Origin: Bacteroidota bacterium
GTDB taxonomy: Bacteria > Bacteroidota > Bacteroidia > UKL13-3
DNA length: 64,000 bases
Direction: 5' to 3'
Assembly: GCA_030680835.1 (NCBI GenBank)
Contig: JAUXUD010000035.1
Location: 1 to 64,000, forward strand
In this document: piece by piece, positions 62,588 to 64,000 of the stretch
Layout: each line of letters begins with the position of its first letter
Numbering within the stretch: position 1 is the first letter of the stretch
The notes under the pieces: model-generated
What the model saw: the letters and a program-made list of their open reading frames with translations, nothing else
Databases searched by the model: none
What the model was told of the DNA's origin: nothing
Position numbers and translations under genes: made by a program

Positions 62588-62974
62588 TTAACGTTTTACG
62601 AATTGGAAACGTTTACGAGCCTTTTTCTGTCCAGGCTTTTTACGTTCAACCATACGTGGGTCGCGGGTTAGCAGGCCTTCCACCTTTAATAAAGGTTTTA
62701 GCTCGGCGTTGTATTTAACCAATGCGCGCGAAATAGCCAGTTTAATGGCGTCGGCCTGACCGGTTTGACCGCCACCATCCACATGAACGGTAACATCGAA
62801 CTGGCCCACGGTATTGGTTATCTCAAAAGCCTTATTTGCAGCTATTTGCAAATTCAGCGTTGGGAAATAGTTTTTGTAATCTCTCTTGTTAACAGTCATG
62901 TTACCGGTACCGGCAGTCATATAAATGCGGGCAACAGCTGTTTTTCTTCTTCCTAAAGCGTTATTAATTTCCAT
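62588..62974 (-). CDS. rpsI: Ribosomal protein S9
   Basis: 128 residues. NALGRRKTAVARIYMTAGTGNMTVNKRDYKNYFP start and RDPRMVERKKPGQKKARKRFQFVKR end are diagnostic; the C-terminal KR contacts P-site tRNA. Three bp after rplM. Confidence 0.98.
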   Translation of the reverse strand: MEINNALGRRKTAVARIYMTAGTGNMTVNKRDYKNYFPTLNLQIAANKAFEITNTVGQFDVTVHVDGGGQTGQADAIKLAISRALVKYNAELKPLLKVEGLLTRDPRMVERKKPGQKKARKRFQFVKR

Positions 62975-62977
62975 TTC

Positions 62978-63421
62978 TTAGAACTTTAATTCTTTTGGTT
63001 GTTGTGCTCCGTGCGGATGCTCGCTACCTGCATAAACATGCATATTACGAAACAAATCGGAACCTAATTTATTTTTTGGCAACATACCCTGGATGGCGTG
63101 TTCTACAATATATGTAGGGCGGCGCACCAATATGTTTTTGGCAACTTCGTAACGCAAACCACCCGGATAACCCGAGAAGAATTTGTATTCTTTATCATTT
63201 AGTTTATTGCCGGTAAAACGAATTTTCTCGGCATTGATGATAATTACGTAGTCTCCGCAATCAGCATGCGGAGTGAATGATGGCTTATGCTTGCCACGTA
63301 AGATATTGGCGACTTTGCTGGCAAAGCGGCCTAATGTTTGTCCTTCAGCATCAATAATTAACCAGTTTTTGGTTATGCTTGCTTTATTGGCTGAAATTGT
63401 TTTGTAACTTAATGCGTCCAC
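62978..63421 (-). CDS. rplM: Ribosomal protein L13
   Basis: 147 residues. Seen: [48 protein letters not shown], then [21 protein letters not shown] and [17 protein letters not shown]. First gene of the operon rplM-rpsI-rpsB-tsf. The start codon is GTG, unusual for such a highly expressed gene, but no ATG fits. Confidence 0.97.
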   Translation of the reverse strand: MDALSYKTISANKASITKNWLIIDAEGQTLGRFASKVANILRGKHKPSFTPHADCGDYVIIINAEKIRFTGNKLNDKEYKFFSGYPGGLRYEVAKNILVRRPTYIVEHAIQGMLPKNKLGSDLFRNMHVYAGSEHPHGAQQPKELKF

Positions 63422-63449
63422 GCTTGTACAGTTTTTATTAAAGGGGTTG

Positions 63450-63480
63450 CAAAAATAGGGGTTCGGGTTCTAATTCACAA
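63450..63480 (-). promoter_or_regulatory. Promoter of the rplM operon
   Basis: Minus strand TTG (63480-63478), 20-bp spacer, TATTTTTG (63457-63450): exact Bacteroidota consensus, placing transcription start about 22 nt before the GTG of rplM. Confidence 0.65.
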
Positions 63481-63529
63481 CAAAATGTTTAAAAATCTTG
63501 TTTTGCCCTAAATGGACTGCAATAATACG

Positions 63530-64000
63530 TTAAAACCTGACAAACTTTTTATACCTGTAGGTTCCTTTTGCGTTATAAATCATCACAATATAGGTGCCTT
63601 GTCTTAAATCAATGATTTCGGGCAGGTCAAAAACAAAAGGGTCATTAAACTGGTCTCTGGCCGGCAGGGTCCTTTGCATAACTAGTTTTCCAAATGAATC
63701 GATAATGAAAAAGTTGGCCGGCATGCCTGTATTTTGCACAAAAGTTACCCTTAACACATCGTTTTGGGATACAAAAGAGGGAAATAAATCAAATTCAAAT
63801 CCGCTGCAGGGGCCTTCTATAAATGTGAGAACCCCGTTACGGTATTGAGCCACACATTGATTGCGGTAGGTAACCTGATCGCAACCGCAAACGGGAACAT
63901 AGTCGGTTGGGCATGACGCTGAGGGGTTGACTCCCAGTGGATCAATGCATTGGGCCAAAGCTTGTTTTTGAACGCCCAGCAGGTTCAAACCGAAAAAAAC
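63530..64000 (-). CDS. Secreted Kazal-domain protein with C-terminal sorting-like domain (cut by right edge)
   Basis: At least 156 residues; the frame continues past the edge, so the start and the front of the signal peptide are missing (visible: GLNLLGVQKQALAQ). The Kazal-type domain follows: C..ASCPTDYVPVCGCDQVTYRNQCVAQYRNGV...GPC with six Cys, the arrangement of a serine-protease inhibitor. The remaining about 90 residues (FDLFPSFVSQNDVLRVTF...GTYIVMIYNAKGTYRYKKFVRF) look like a T9SS sorting domain. Kazal inhibitors attached to T9SS tails are unusual. Possible role: protection against host or competitor proteases, inferred. Confidence 0.85.
   Translation of the reverse strand, partial: VFFGLNLLGVQKQALAQCIDPLGVNPSASCPTDYVPVCGCDQVTYRNQCVAQYRNGVLTFIEGPCSGFEFDLFPSFVSQNDVLRVTFVQNTGMPANFFIIDSFGKLVMQRTLPARDQFNDPFVFDLPEIIDLRQGTYIVMIYNAKGTYRYKKFVRF

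Overview
The window is a chromosomal segment of a low-GC (by eye under 40%) member of the Bacteroidota, probably a free-living environmental relative of the Chitinophagales/Sphingobacteriales. The evidence is threefold. Several large secreted proteins end in type IX secretion (T9SS) sorting domains. Families largely confined to this phylum are present (DUF4270, DUF2851, BNR_assoc_N and GEVED modules, DUF7948/SBBP proteins). Several genes have promoters of the TTG-N19/20-TAnnTTTG kind used by the Bacteroidota primary sigma factor. No rRNA, tRNA, CRISPR array, phage or transposase gene was seen.

Layout, left to right. 1-2877: N-terminal part of a huge SBBP beta-propeller protein that runs off the left edge. 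3.0-10.8 kb: lutB, panC, and a forward run of a GT5-only glycogen-synthase-like protein, a DUF4270 lipoprotein, DAHP synthase and glmS. 11.0-16.8 kb: a signalling block (histidine kinase, Rcp1-like response regulator, hybrid kinase) running without a gap into a hotdog thioesterase and isochorismate synthase of menaquinone synthesis. 17.8-29.9 kb: two secreted T9SS proteins, one of 3003 residues with three tandem 1.72-kb beta-helix modules, the other an endonuclease I. 30.0-38.5 kb: DUF2851, a small membrane protein, PspC with a kinase and OmpR-type regulator, purK, and a TPR-kinase/LuxR-regulator pair. 38.5-41.5 kb: an HTH regulator, small conserved genes and a class III aminotransferase. 41.6-43.2 kb: a DUF234-type ATPase/nuclease gene enclosed by palindromes. 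43.3-48.8 kb: purQ, an AlbA_2 protein, a sodium:solute symporter and an M28 peptidase. 48.9-59.9 kb: MBL hydrolase, M1 peptidase, acyl-CoA genes, RidA, a universal stress protein and dxs. 60.0-63.4 kb: pyrH and the rplM-rpsI-rpsB-tsf operon. The right edge cuts a Kazal-domain secreted protein.

The most unusual unit is the ATPase gene at 41676-43106. It couples a P-loop ATPase, a winged helix and a PD-(D/E)xK-like nuclease motif, and is enclosed by three palindromes sharing the core TTGGCGGAAT. One palindrome begins 10 bp before the start codon and another ends 15 bp after the stop. This looks like a self-contained mobile or self-regulating cassette. Two other unexplained non-coding structures are a 125-bp imperfect palindrome at 47276-47400, and a 7-bp tandem repeat (TACGATG) placed right after the stop codons of two unrelated genes in the same orientation relative to each gene.

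All assignments rest on reading the sequence and on remembered family features; no database search was run.
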